Source: Vicugna pacos (lineage: Eukaryota > Chordata > Mammalia > Artiodactyla > Camelidae). From it: a DNA stretch of 64,000 bases. The notes under the pieces were generated by a model. The model had not been told where the DNA came from, did not search any database, and saw only the letters and a program-made list of their open reading frames with translations. The translations under genes and the position numbers were made by a program. Shown piece after piece: positions 11,885-24,582 of the stretch (the first letter of the stretch is position 1; each line of letters opens with the position of its first letter). The stretch is from the NCBI RefSeq assembly GCF_048564905.1, contig NC_132994.1:13355652-13419651 (forward strand), given 5' to 3'.

Positions 11885-13015
11885 TTTAATCAGTAAGTAA
11901 ATATTGTACCAGGATCAGTACTAAATGAATAAAACAAAATTTCTGCACTCAAGGAACTGTTTTGGTAGAACATGAGCAGAATTATTGGTGTAATAATAAG
12001 GTAAGTACCAATCAAAGAATAGAACAAGGCAACGAAAATAACAGCAAAGCCTTCAGGAAGGAGATAGCCTTTGAAATGAGTCTTAAATGATAGGTATTCA
12101 CTCAGGAATAAAAGAAGAGAAAGGAAGTCATTCACGTTGTAGAGAACAAAGCATATCAACATTTTTAGGAAAGATTTTCAGGATTCTAGCAATTTTATTG
12201 GACTAGAGAACAGCTACTAAAAAGGAAACTGTGGAACATGATGATCCTGGAGAGGGAAGGGAAGGCTCCAACAAGCAAGGCCTTCCATGAGATGCCAAAA
12301 AGCTTGGACTCCAACGTATAGGTAATGGAGATGCCTTTATTATTGGCCTGTAAGATCCTCTAGCAACCATGTAGAAGATAAACTGAAAGCAAACAAGGAT
12401 GGAGGCAGAAGAAATAGGAAATTTCAGAAAGAAACTAATGATAGAGAACTGAAAGAAGATGGTGGCAGTGCTTTTAGAAAGTAAAAAAACAAATAAAAGA
12501 CATATTAAGGAGGCAGGAATATTGGGAATTGGTTATTAATTTATTTGTGATTAGGGGCAAGGTTAAGGAATGTAGAATGACTCCAAGGTCTGTGACCTAG
12601 GCAATTTGTTAGAGGAAGACATTAGTAGCTGAGAAGGAGGGAAGAAAAATAATGAATGGATTTGGAATAAAAGTTGAAGTCACATAGGTTAGGCTTAGGC
12701 TATTTTGAGCTTGAGGGATAGTGGGATCAAAGTACAAATGCCCAATAAACATTCAGATATGAGTTGGAAATAAGAAGAGGTATTCAGGATAGAGACAGAG
12801 ATTAGAGAGTTATGTACAAGTGGATGGTTGTTGAATTTAAGGTTGTTTATGGTGTCTAGGAAGAGTATGAAGAAAAGGGGGCTAATGCTGGAAACTTTGA
12901 GAAAAAAGAAAGTAGCTTAGTCTGGAAGGAAAGAAAAATATAGTAGAAAAAAATAGAAAGAAAGATCCCAGTTTTAGAGGAGAAGAGAGGGGTTTGGGTC
13001 TTGATGGAAGGATTT
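11885..13015 (-). mobile_element. L2 LINE, antisense, 3' end through RT region
   Basis: About 1.1 kb of L2 lies in reverse order. It starts with the 3' terminal block (accaggatcagtactaaatg, then ctcaaggaactg) and passes through the tccatgagatgccaaaaagc segment, the gatggtggcagtgcttt block and the aatgactccaaggtctgtga block. It ends in the part that follows the reverse-transcriptase core. The order is collinear with L2 throughout, so this is one old copy. No frame survives. Confidence 0.75.
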
Positions 13016-13835
13016 TCTTGAGTAGAACAAGATTTTCACCTTATTATGAGAAATAAGATTGATGGATGCAGATGTTTATACATATGGCGATGTGAGGTAG
13101 GATGGCTTGTTTTGTTTCATGTATTGAAATAGACAAGTTTTTCTGAAAGTTATGAAATATGACTTGAATGGTTATGTTGTTGATACAGCAAAGATTTGGA
13201 ATAGTTACTGTGAAAAGAGACAAGAAATTTATCAATGAGTAGCATAAGCGACTCCAAGGAAATAAAAGCCCAGGTCACAATGAAGAAAATGCATTTTTGA
13301 ATGCTATATTATGCATGCTTGTGTGACTTTGTGAAGGGAAGAGCAATGGTTTCTTTGATGAAGAAAACAGTAATAAAAAAAGGTAGCCAAGAAATTAGGG
13401 AGTTTGTCGACAAATCATTAAAGTATTTTACTGATTCATAGAATCAAAGCTGGTTTGCAAGGACAACAGAAGCCATAATTGAGTAAAATTAAAGGAAGGG
13501 ATCAATGTACTTGGCATCTCACTGAGGCCACAGAACAATTATTCAGGAAGGAAGGAGAGAGGTTGGATGCTAGGTTAAAACAATGTGTTTTGAAGTCATT
13601 TAGATGTATTTAGAAGTAAAATAGTAAAACTCTTTTAGAGTTCAAAAGACCTATGAAACTTCAACTGTCTTACATCCTTCTTCCAATTTCAGTTTCTTCC
13701 ATTTCCCTAGATAGGTTTATTGTTCACGTGGACAACCACCAAAAATCTTATCTTCAGAGGTTTTGGCTCTTTCACCTTCAATACAGTCATTTCATTCAAT
13801 AACCTTAATCTCATAAGAAATTAAGATGTGTGATT
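13016..13835. other. Unassigned, possibly further L2 decay
   Basis: The purine-rich sequence continues from the antisense L2 and may be its more 5' part, but I cannot align it with confidence. Nothing else is recognised. Confidence 0.35.
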
Positions 13836-13839
13836 GAAA

Positions 13840-14215
13840 TACAAATTAGAGTTATTGAAGATGAGTCTCTTGGAATGCGCATCTTTGGAACACTCCATTT
13901 CATAACCCAGCTGCCATGCTGTGAGAATCCCAAGCCACAGGAAGAGCTACCATGTACGTGCACCAGATGACAGCTAGCATCAATTGTCAGTCATGTAATT
14001 GAGCCATCTTGTATGTCCAGCTCAGTCAAGACCTCAGATGATTGCAGCTTTAGCTGACATCTGACTGCAACTGCATGAGACAGTTAGCAAGCACCACTCA
14101 TCTCACCTGAGCCAACCAACACAACCATGAGAGAAAACAAGTTGCTGTTACTTTAAGCTAGTAAATTTGGTGGTGGTTCATAATGTGGTGATAGATAACT
14201 GAAACCATCTACTTC
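13840..14215 (+). mobile_element. MLT1-type LTR (ERVL-MaLR), solitary fossil
   Basis: This is a single long terminal repeat of the MaLR group. The blocks for the middle (ccatgctgtgagaatcccaa) and the later part (gagccatcttg, tcagatgattgcagc, ctgcatgagaca, and the final gatagataactg) are in MLT1 order. No internal region is seen beside it, so it is a solo LTR. MLT1 copies date from before or around the placental radiation, so it is old and much decayed. Confidence 0.75.
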
Positions 14216-15985
14216 AATTCCTCTTACTGAATAAAGTTTTAGTAATTACTTAATATCAAGATTCTACTATAATAACTTGTTTTATATTTCATATGGTAAT
14301 TCTTCATAGGAAGATTTAGACTTCATACAATATTTTTCTAAATTAGATACCACAATGCTTATTTATGGAAATGGATATAAAATAAGCCAAGAGAACAATG
14401 TGAAGAAAACTGCTGGTTATTCAGAACCACTGCTAGAGAAAAATGTCTCTAAAACTTAGCATATAATTGGATTACAATAAGCCAGGAGGGATCTTTTAGT
14501 ATTTGGTTGGCATGACATATTGTCCCTCTGGGAATGAAGTGTTTAATTCATGTGGATTTCACTGTATTATTACACTAGACTTAGGAGGTAACTACATTGA
14601 AAAGGAATGCTCATATTTAAATTCACTTGTCAGCACCAGAATCATGAAAGTTTCAAGGAAATTATTCCAAGAGAATACTTTCAATTCAATTCTTTTCTCA
14701 TTCATATTAAATATATCTTAAGTACACACATACACATACACAGAATAAAAACCTAATTACAATGAGCATGTTTACATTATCAAAAACCAATTTTTAATGA
14801 AAGCATATTTTTCATTTAAAGAAATATATTAGACTGTCATGTAGTATTCTAATGTTAGGTTTACCTGTAAAGGTACATTCTGCACAAATTAAGAAAAAAT
14901 ACTCGTTTTAATTAATACTGAAATTGTTGTCACTCATTTGGCAAATGACACTTGAAACTCATTGTTGAAAGGTTCTGACAGCTCATCAGTGAGTATCGAT
15001 TTGGTAGAAAACACAAAATTCACACAAACAAGACCAAATATCCCAGAATCTTTCCTCAAAGAATACCTTTAAGAAATATATTCATAGGTCTCCTAACTTT
15101 ACTACATCAAATGTGTCCTCAGTTTAGTGCCATAGTCTGTTGACATTATTAAGGTGATATAGAAAGAATGAGATTAATAAATATTTTTCACACTTTCTCA
15201 GTCAAAGAGAGGTATATTTTATCATATTCATTTGAATATCTATGAGTTGAATACTTAGATTTTTCACTTTAGTGACAGTCTTCTCTTTCATAAATATTTC
15301 TTATAATGATTATTGCACATTTGTAAAGAAATAACTAAAGTGGAAGCACACATAATTACTCACAAAATGTGAATTGCAGAAATGCAGTTATTACTAACTC
15401 AAATGATATGCATTCAAAATAACATTTCAACAGCATACAAATTACTCAAAGTAATAAAAAGTGTTGATGTGGTAGAACAATTTCACTCTTCATTTCATTG
15501 AAATTTTTTAAATGTTTATCTTTTTTCATTTCTTTCTCAAACTTTTCACCCTGCATCACTGAAAAAATTCCTCCTGTACCAAAGGGAAAATCAGTTTGAC
15601 TTAACCCAAAATTATATGAAAGCATTAGGACGTTTTTAATCCAAATGTGTGGCAGATAAATAGACTAACACCTTATGCACACACACACACACACACACAA
15701 GCACCAGAGTTTGGATTTAGTGTCTTTGAAAGTTGCTGTCCATTCTGCCATAAGTTACTGAGCAATTTTTCTGGTGATTTCTAAAAGAAAATATTGGTTT
15801 AATATATTCTCTTGCTTAATTTTATGCAAATACTATAAAATATTGGGTATATAGCACAAAGAGACTATTTGTATTTCTCCAGTTACTCTATATTAAGGAC
15901 TGGGACACAATTGTTTTTATGTTTTCTCTAATGGCAGATTATTATGACCTTGTCATGTCTGAAAAGACATGGAGGAATGTCAAAT
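14216..15985. other. No identifiable gene; one (CA)n
   Basis: This is AT-rich unassigned sequence. The only clear element is a (CA)n microsatellite of about 22 bases at 15678-15699. The 72-codon frame at 14503-14721 has no recognisable motif. Confidence 0.5.
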
Positions 15986-15989
15986 GCAT

Positions 15990-16475
15990 ATTCCTGGAAT
16001 GTCAAGTGCATGTTACTAAGTGAAAGAAGCCAATCTGAAAAGGCTATATACATTGTTTGATTCCAAACATATGGCATTCTGGAATAGGTAAAAGTATGGA
16101 GACAGTTAAAGGGTCCCTAGTTGTCAAGGTCTAGGATGCGGATGGAATGGATAAGCAGAACACAAAGGATTTTTTAGAGCTGTGAATATATTCTATATGA
16201 ATCTGTAATGATTAATACATGCTACTATACATTTGTTCAGACTCATAGAATATACAACACCAAAAGTAAACCATAATCTAAACTTATTGACTTTGGTTGA
16301 CCAAAGTAGGTTCATCAATTGTAGCAAAAGCATCACTTTGGTGAGGGATGCTGATAAAGGGGTAGTCTAATGCATATGTGGGGGCAAGAGGTAGATGGGA
16401 AATCTTTGTACCTTTCCCTTAATTTTGCTGTGAACTTTAAATTACTATAAAAGATAAAATAAATAAAGATAGAAA
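15990..16475 (+). mobile_element. L1M 3' end
   Basis: This is the 3' end of an old L1M element in sense orientation. The blocks agtgaaagaagccaatctga, ggagacagttaaa, acaacaccaaaagtaaacc and gtacctttcccttaattttg come in the usual L1M order. An A-rich tail follows at 16455-16490. It is 5'-truncated, as most L1 copies are. Confidence 0.85.
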
Positions 16476-16499
16476 GATTTAAAAAAAAACTGAAAGAAT

Positions 16500-18780
16500 A
16501 AAATAAAAAGTAATCATTTCAGAAATAAGTAAAATTTATTCAAGAAAGGCAAGAGAGTTTCAATATTAAGAAATCCTTTAATAGAATTCATCACATCAAG
16601 ATATAGAAAGATAAAAAATTATACAGTCATCTCAGTAGAGATGATCCTTTTATCAAAATGCATTTGACACATCTAATATAACTTATGATTTAAAAAAAAC
16701 TGATAAATGAAATAGTTTCTTTAAAGGCTGAAGTGTATTTCAGCTTTAAATTGACATCTTAATGAGGAAATTAGAAGCATTCACATAAATGGAACAAAAA
16801 GATGTCTTTTATGTTTACTGCTATTTAAATATTTAATTCTATTGGATCTATTTGACAATGCAATTAGAAAATAAAAAGCAATTAAAGGTACAAGATTTTA
16901 AAAAGAAGAGGAAAAATATCTCCATTTGTCTATGGCATAATGAGATAATCTGAAACCAACAAAAGCACCAATAGGAAAAATGTCACAAGACTAGAAAGAT
17001 AGAAAATCAGTGTACAGAAATTAAAAGCCTTCATAGATACAAAAAGTATTGTGTATAAATATAATGGAAGACTCTATTAATACACTGAAAATAAAAATAA
17101 AATAGTTGAGCATAAATTTAATAAAATATATGAAACTTATACCAGGAAAAATATAAGATACTCTCAAAGACACAATAGAACAAAAACAAATTGAATGATA
17201 TACCACGCTCTTCAACAGGAAGACTCAACATCATTAAAAAAAAAGGCCATTTATTTTCCATAGGTAAAATTATAAATGTTATGTGATCATGGTCAAAAAT
17301 TCCCCATCAATTTTTTTCCAGAGTAAGACAAATTGATTATAAAGAGTACGTAATAGAACCAACCAGTAGAAACAGCCAGAAAACCTCCCAAATAAAAGGC
17401 AAAACAGATGAGAGGTAAAAAGAGAGTCTACCCATATCAAAGTTTCAAACATATTGTAAAGCCACTAAAATGAAAATAGTAGTATTTGTACATGAATAAA
17501 GAGACACATTAATTAAACAAAATGAAGAGTCAATAGACTTTTTACATACAAATATTTAGTAGACAATGAAGGCAGCATCATTACAATGTTATAATGATTG
17601 TATGGTTATATTTTAAAAATTATGTTTATCTTACACCAGAACCAGGATAAATTATAAATGGATCAGAGTTCTGAATTCAAATTTGGAATTGTACAAGCAT
17701 TAAAAGAAAATACAAGTAAATTACTTTATAACTTCAAAATATTCCTTTGATAGAAAATAGAGAACATCATTAACTATAACTCAAAATCTAGGGCAAAACA
17801 AGAAATTATTCTTAAATAATATAGCAAAACCAAAAACAATACCAATAAAAAATGGGAAAAAATACATGTGCTAGATTATAAAGGGCTAATATCTTGTTTA
17901 TGAGACACTCCAAAAATTGGAATGAAAAGACCAACAGCCTATTAGAAAAACAGAGAAATTATATAAAAACATGGTTGATATGCAATATATGTAAGCTATT
18001 CTTAAACGTATGAAAAATGTCCACCTTTGCTGAAAATTATAGAAAACAAATTAAATTCTACTGAAATACCATGCTCAGCTTACCAGTTGGTAAAAATTTA
18101 AAAGATTGACAAAATGCTCTATAGAGGCAGTTCTTGGGAAACAAATGCTCTCATTTATTGTTACATTAGCACATAATGATGCCATCCTCTGGAGAAGCAT
18201 TTAAAAATATTTAGCTGATTTATCTATGTATTATCCTCTGACTTTATGATCCCACTTATAAGGCCTAGCAAATACACAAAATATCCCATAAGCAAAGCTA
18301 TTAATTGTGGCATAAATTAAAGATCCATCTATAGGGAACCGGCTGAATAATCCATTGTCCATTCACTCAAAGCAAGACTAGGCAGCTATGAAGAAGAAAG
18401 AGAAAGATTTCTATATCTTAATAGATAGATAACAGATTGATAGATATAGACAACGCCAGAATACATTTTAAGTGAAAAAAGTACAGAATATTATTTATAG
18501 GCTGACACTATGTGCTTAAGGAAAAGCTTTATATATGTGTATGTATATGCATATATATGTATTTTTTTACATTTTCAAAATAGATATCATGTAATATAGG
18601 ACAAAAAATAATAAAATTTTGCTTATATAGGGAATAGGGAAAAAGGGTTAATAGAACAGGGAAATAAACAAGAATTTTTGTGAGTTTTTTCCTAGTTTGA
18701 CTGGGAACTATGTAAATACTTTACTCAATTTAAAATTCTACTTTAAAAAAATTGAATACCTAAAATTGTAAAATGTCCTA
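16500..18780 (+). mobile_element. L1M ORF2 C-terminal part and 3' UTR
   Basis: A second sense-oriented old L1 lies directly after the tail of the first. The part at about 16610-16680 matches the reverse-transcriptase block with the AEKAF-type sequence. 17150-17240 matches the GRINI-type block, and 17870-18130 matches the C-terminal ORF2 blocks. 18330-18520 matches the terminal coding part and the start of the 3' UTR. No open frame of note remains. Two L1 pieces in tandem imply two insertions at an A-rich site. Confidence 0.8.
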
Positions 18781-19009
18781 AAACAACAGCTGTCACTTCC
18801 AGTGAATTTCAGTTTATATACTAGCTAACAGATGGTGAATTATCTGTTTAGGTTTTCCGTAAACTCAGTTGTGATCATGTCTAAATTTTCCATGTGTACC
18901 TGTAAAACTTTCCTATTGTGTATTAGAAATTAAAGGCTTTTAAAAAGAAAAATAAATATAATTATGTAGAGATTCCCTGCTTCTAGGAGCTCTCTCTTCC
19001 TTTATGTCA

Positions 19010-19560
19010 CATTCACTTTGCTCAAACACTAATTTGATCACATAACTCTGTTAATCAAGTACCAACAGAAGGCTACAATTTGTTTCACAGAATTAAAAAA
19101 AAAACTCCACAGATTGTGTGTTTCCTGGGTCTCTTTCAGCAGCTCTGCATCTTCCCAGATTCAATTCTCTGCCATTATCCTTACTGGTTTTCACTCTTTG
19201 TTCATCCCCACTGCTCACCACAGACGCCACTTTGCATCCAGGCTGCACAGTTTTCTAATTCTGTCTTCCTCATCTCTATTTCATCACAGGTCACTGGCCC
19301 TCCCTTACCTCCTCCTAACCTGTAACTTTTCCTTTAATGAAAAGACTCTTAATCTAACACAATCTCTTCCTCAAATGCTGTTATTACTTTCTTTTACTGT
19401 TGAAATTAATTCATTAGTAAACATCCCTTAGCCCCCACCGATATAATTTTCACTTCATTAATACTCATTCTAATTTCTATTTATAGCTATATGTACTACT
19501 TCTTTCAGGGTAGAAGCTCCATCCCTGCAGAGAATTATTTCTAGTGTGTTCCTCAACAGC
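19010..19560 (+). mobile_element. Possible L2 3' part, strongly decayed
   Basis: Weak collinear similarity to the L2 3' region: tttgatcacataactctgtt near 19033, a pyrimidine-rich middle, and a 3' UTR-like block ending in gtagaagctccatccctgca near 19510. The two forward frames here (19080-19431) are shadows of this pyrimidine-rich sequence. Confidence 0.4.
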
Positions 19561-20395
19561 ATCCGAGTCTACTGTGAGCTGAAGAAACTGACCCTGAGGT
19601 CCCACAGGCTCTGCTCTGGTGAGATAAGAGCCACATCTAGATGTTAATTAGCCAAGGGAATCTGGCTAACTGTCATCTGGCAGTTCTAGGAAAGACTGCA
19701 TAATATTCATGAATTCATCTGCACACCAAAACATGTTATTGAAGCAAATTATATAATTAATAAGGAATTTATCTGAATGTGAAAAAGAACACAATGACCC
19801 AGAAGATGAGACTGACATGAATATTTTAAAGAAGGTTACTTAGCTGTGCCAGACTGATGTGATTTGAATCCAACAATGACGTAAGTTAGAGGCAGCATGT
19901 CACTCTGAACATGCAATTTTCTGGATGGGCTAACCTTGAAACACACTTTCAGTATATGCTTCGTTTTAATAATATGCATTCAGAAATAGGGATGCCACTT
20001 TCTAAATGTCTCCCCAGACACAAATGCTTTGACACTCTGGATCAAACATACTATTTGAAGGCTTTTTCTAAGAAAATGTCATACTTACGGTGACACCTAA
20101 AATCAGACGTGCTATTACTAATAATTTTTATAGCTTCTTGCATAATACACGCTGAACAATTGGTAGACTCTACCAAGGAGAAACAAGATTCTTTCTTGAA
20201 AGGCTTACTTCAACTAAAGACAGAATTGAGGAGAGCACACAATTAAATTCCTTGTAAAGCAAGATGATTCTTCTTATGACATCTAGAGTGCTTAGTCACT
20301 GAAGGAAAGACTATGAAGTGAAAAATTTGAAAAGAAGAAAAAATATCAAGAGAAAAATAATGAGGTGTATTTTGAAGTTTGATTTCTATATCTTT
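19561..20395. other. No identifiable feature
   Basis: I recognise nothing in this stretch. A 60-codon frame at 19911-20093 has no motif. Confidence 0.5.
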
Positions 20396-20408
20396 AAAAG
20401 TTCAAGTA

Positions 20409-20490
20409 GGGGGAGGGTATAGTTCAGTGGTAGAGCATATGCCTAGCATGCACGAGGTCCTGGGTTCAATCCCCAACACCTCCAGTAAAA
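20409..20490 (+). mobile_element. Camelid tRNA-derived SINE (Vic-1 type)
   Basis: This is an 80-base SINE starting with gggggaggg. It has a tRNA-like A box (tagttcagtggtagagc at 20419-20435) and B box (ggtcctgggttcaatcc at 20456-20472) and ends in tcc plus an A-rich tail. The pattern is the tRNA-Ala-like SINE that is abundant and specific to camelids. It is flanked by a 13-base target duplication, AAAAGTTCAAGTA at 20396-20408 and AAAAGTTCAAATA at 20491-20503, with one mismatch. The near-perfect duplication and intact promoter boxes indicate a relatively young insertion. Confidence 0.93.
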
Positions 20491-20507
20491 AAAAGTTCAA
20501 ATAAATC

Positions 20508-20523
20508 ATATATATATATATAT
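20508..20523. repeat. Short (TA)n
   Basis: This is a 16-base TA run just after the SINE target duplication. Confidence 0.9.
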
Positions 20524-21950
20524 CAGAGGTTTATGTTAAAGCAGTTACTAAGTGAAGAGTAAATTTGGCAATCTCTAGGCCCAGAAGGCCAGATAATCTA
20601 GAAACTGAGTAGAGTATTCTGTGGTAAAATCAAAATGCCTTCACCCTCACATCACCCTGACTCCATCCTGAAGCATATCTACTTCTAGAAAAACACACAC
20701 AGGCCTGTAAATCAAATTTGACTTTGGATTTTAAAATGAACGGATTAAAATAAGACTTCTAATTTTAAAAAAGATTATGAAATTATAAAATTTAATCAAG
20801 ATATCATTCTCCACCACCAGCTGAGAAAGAGGATTAGCAGACAGATACTATTGGGGACCAGATATTGAAAAATAATTAGAACTTATTCTAGTGTATATCA
20901 CAGTGAGTTATACATATTGTTGGATTTACACATTTCAAATCACGTTTAAATTTGAAAGTTCAGCATTACCATTTTCTCTGAAAAAATTTTAAGGAAGAGA
21001 AAATAATTATCTTAAAAGCAAAAGGAATGAGATATATCTATAAGTTCTACCTTCGAAGTTGTATACATAGCAGTTTCATGTAAAAGGTTTAAGGGGACTT
21101 CCATTCCTTTCAGTCATTAGGAACACTGAGGACCCTGTTCTTTTTCAATATGAAAATTAAATATGTTCATCTGAATCTTTTAGCTTGTAAATTAAAATTT
21201 GGACAGAATTAGTCATAATTAGTGATCAACAATTTATTCAACTGCCATCAATTAGGGGCTTTTGGAACATCAAAGAGTCTTTGAACAATAACAAAAATGA
21301 ATCTGAAGAGAAAAGAATGAACACAAGTACAGTATCATTTTGTAAGGTTCAATAAACAAGTGTTAAGAGCTTTGAATGAAAACAGAACCCCCCAGTTTAG
21401 TAAACATAACATCACGCTGAAGAGTTTTCAACAAAGACATCTGTTTGCTAGTTGTTGATGGGCCTTAAACATATGTACATATGTATGTAAGTAAATATAC
21501 ACATGGCCCGCTTATATTGCCCTCTTACATCATTCCAAAAGGAAACTTCTTGTTTTATATCTTAGGCATATGTACTAGCATTTCTCTCAATAAATGTTTA
21601 ATAGTTTTGTCCTTGAAAAATGCCTTACGTCAAATTTATTCTAAATAAAAGAATAGTTCCTCTCAAAGGACATGTAAATTGAAAGGTACTTAGAGTAACA
21701 CTTCAAAAATCTACAGATATAGTCCACCTATCAAATAAAGAATAACATACCAAAAAATCATCCCATTAGGGAAAAATACAAAAATTCTCTGTATAAACTT
21801 ATGACTTAAATGAGCCCATAGGATCCTCTCAAGACATAAAATCACTATCACTGCCTAATAGAATGGCAGTATCCAATCTGTTAAGGTAGAAATATTTTAT
21901 CAAGGAGAAGTCAGGGGGAGGGGACAGTATAAAATTACCTTTGTCAAAAT
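20524..21950. other. No identifiable feature
   Basis: AT-rich unassigned sequence. No repeat, exon or RNA gene is recognised. Confidence 0.5.
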
Positions 21951-21962
21951 ATATGCCTTCTG

Positions 21963-21999
21963 ATAAATCAATTATACTTCAATTAAAAGAAAAAAAATT
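21963..21999 (+). mobile_element. 37-base L1 3'-tail insertion
   Basis: The segment holds only the last bases of an L1 (ataaatcaattatacttcaa and an A-rich tail). It is flanked by a 10-base duplication with one mismatch: ATGCCTTCTG at 21953-21962 and ATGCCTCCTG at 22000-22009. The length, tail and duplication fit an extremely 5'-truncated L1 insertion. Confidence 0.6.
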
Positions 22000-22009
22000 A
22001 TGCCTCCTG

Positions 22010-22512
22010 CATGACAGAAACTCAGTTATAAGAAAGGGAAGAAGATATTTACTTTTAGAAAGCTCTCTGATTTATTCTGATGTATCTACTTCAGCCCATG
22101 TCTCTCACATTTGAAAACCACAGTATTGAAATTTCCTCAATTACTAAAAGATAATATGCATTTAATTCAATTTGATATATATGTATGGGCATTTATGAGG
22201 TCTATGAGTCTCAAATTCTATGCTCAAGGAAGACTTCACTGACACTCACCTCTCTCCATACATTGTTGTCTGATTAGATGTCCTTATTCTTTGTTCACAA
22301 AGCTCCCCTCAAAACAAAGAAACACACACTCATGCACACAAAGCCCCCAGTACACCCCTATAATAGAGCAGTTACTTTAGTCCTTAGCCTGTAATTGTGG
22401 TTTGGTTTTGTTTTTGTAGATATTCTTTACACACTTAGGACCCAGAAGAATGTCTAGTATAAAGAAGATGTACACATAGGGTTTGCTAGGTGAAGGAGTG
22501 AATGAATAAATA
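22010..22512. other. No identifiable feature
   Basis: Nothing is recognised apart from short T-rich and CA-rich patches. Confidence 0.5.
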
Positions 22513-22514
22513 TA

Positions 22515-22615
22515 TGTACAAAGTCAGTAAGTACTTGTTGAGTGCCAGTCGTGTGTCCCAGGCATTATCCTAGGTGCTGGGAATACTGTCACACATACAT
22601 AAAAGAATGAGTAAA
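22515..22615 (-). mobile_element. L2 3' end fragment, antisense
   Basis: The blocks tacttgttgagtgccag, cccaggcattatcctaggtg and ctgggaatactg are the reversed terminal part of L2 (a part it shares with MIR). It is about 100 bases long. Confidence 0.6.
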
Positions 22616-22734
22616 TGAAAGAGGAAGGAAGGCGGGATAGAGAGAGGAAGAGTTAAGTAATAATCAGACTCTCTTCTCAAGGCCCATCTAATAGAGATAA
22701 CAACCAACTCTTCTTCCTTAAGGCAGCAGTCAGT

Positions 22735-23005
22735 CAGTCCACAAGTATTTATTGAGCTCTACTTTGTGTCAGGCACAACTTGAGACAATGAACAAAAAGT
22801 GCCAAGTGCCTACCTCAAGTGATCTTAGCGTCTAGGGCAGTAGACAGTCAATAAACAAATGGACAATGGACATCGGAATGTGTGATATGATATTCTCTAC
22901 GTAGATCAGTGACAGGGAGAAAACAAAGGTGATAGAAACTAATGGAATGGGTGGTATAGGGACTACTTTCTGCAGATGCACAGGGCAGGTCTGTCTGTAA
23001 TGTTA
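22735..23005 (-). mobile_element. L2 3' end, antisense
   Basis: A longer reversed L2 end. It runs caagtatttattgagctcta, tgtgtcaggcacaa, gcgtctagggcagtagacag, caataaacaaatggacaatg and then the purine-rich block. The 124-codon minus frame at 22848-23222 overlaps its end and has no recognisable L2 protein match, so I treat it as chance. Confidence 0.7.
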
Positions 23006-23765
23006 CCTTTAAAAGAAACTGAAGGAATACCACAATACCAAATGCTTGGGCATCCTTTATTAAATGTGTTACGTGTGCACAAATTTGGTAATAGAAGTTC
23101 TTACACAGAGGATTTATGATAACAGACTCTATCATTCTCTGCAAAGCCACATTGTACTCCCTGTAAATTTTACTACAGAACCCAATCCATTTGGCTGCTA
23201 AAAATGATGCCTCAAATTCCACTATTATGCCACCAAATCAAACAGAAGACATAAGATTAAACATTTCTCTTTAGTAATAACTTTCCTATTCACCCCACCC
23301 TAACCCCCATCTGCTTTCCAGCTGTTCAGCTCCTCCCAATTCCCATTTTTAGAACCCATTAGCTAGTTTTTTTTAAAGTTCCCCTAGTATTTAATAGGAA
23401 AGTAATTTTATACCTAAATGCATCCCATTACCTCAACTACAATTTACTACATCCAAAAGCTACACATATTGTAATTATTTATAATAAATTTCTCTTAAAA
23501 TAATTGCTATCTTCTACCTTAAGCTTGTTTCCAGGATCTACATTTACAATCAATACTTTTAATACTAGTATATACTTGCCAAAATCTCTGGTCTTTGTCT
23601 ACCCACTTATATTATCAATCCCCCCGTTAAATAATCAGTCTCTCATATGATGTCAATTTTTAGGACTGTAAAGGAAAGGGAAGAAATACAATGAAACACT
23701 GACTACTTTTTATTTAGTACTCTTTTTATTTTTACTTTCTCCAACAGTGTAATTTCCTCATAATG
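23006..23765. other. No identifiable feature
   Basis: I recognise nothing with confidence in this stretch. The pyrimidine-rich part near 23280-23400 could be decayed L2. Confidence 0.45.
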
Positions 23766-23769
23766 CTAA

Positions 23770-24540
23770 TCCTTCCATGACTTTATGGACCACCTTGACA
23801 GTCATGATCTCTAGCCCCACCCTTCTCACCATACCGTCAACCCCTATCCAGACTCTGACGCTGGAAACTCCACAGGTTCAGAACGACCCTTGTCATTCTC
23901 CTGTCACTGCAATGAGGTCTTCTTCTGACTGTCCTATCTCCATTTCACCAACCTGTCAGTTGCCGAAGGTCAAAACTTTGGAGTAACCTTTCATTTTTCC
24001 CTCACACTTACTTGCTAAGTCTTGAAAATGTTTCATTCTGCTATATGTCACTCAATATTCCCTACCTTTTCATTCCCACTATTCAGCCAAGGGCTCAGAT
24101 CTAGGTTTTTTGCATCCAGAAGCCAACTAGTTTCCTAATTCCACCATCCATCCTCCCTAGGTTTTGTTATGTATCACTGCCATATTAGGCATCTTAAAGC
24201 GTAAAACCAAATACAGGCTGTCCTTCCCTGATCCTACAGAAATAAGTTAAAATTCTTTAGGTGGACATTCCAGGCCTTCCACGTTAAAAATCAAATCTAT
24301 ATTACCAGTAGTGAGTAACCACACGATTTGTCAAATTGCCCGTTATTCCCAGCACCTGTTGCTCTCTCCCCTCTTCCTGACTTTGCCATGATGTTCCCTT
24401 AGCCTGAAAATGTCTTTCCTCCCCAGCTCTTTCTCCAGTTGGTAAAAATCTTAATACTTTTAGAAAATGATATGAATTGTTATTTTCTTCTATATGTTTT
24501 TCTTTCTCCATAATACAATATCTCCAGCACAAGACTGAAC
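23770..24540 (+). mobile_element. L2 LINE fragment, sense
   Basis: This pyrimidine-rich stretch is collinear with L2 downstream of the reverse-transcriptase core. Ctgtcagttgccgaaggtca followed by ctttggagtaacctttc (23955-23995) matches the conserved block. Aggcatcttaaagcgtaaaa and taagttaaaattcttta (24188-24260) match the next one, followed by ccaggccttccac. Frames in this stretch are short and carry no intact motif. Confidence 0.6.
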
Positions 24541-24582
24541 CACTATTTCAATGAAATTTTTAAAAATTTTGTTTTATCAGCT

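Noticed and set aside
20409-20490. Functional tRNA-Ala gene
   Set aside because: It has A and B boxes but no complete cloverleaf or acceptor pairing, ends in an A-rich tail and has a target duplication. It is a SINE.
22848-23222. Minus-strand frame of 124 codons
   Set aside because: Its end overlaps an antisense L2 3' UTR, which is non-coding, and the rest has no motif.
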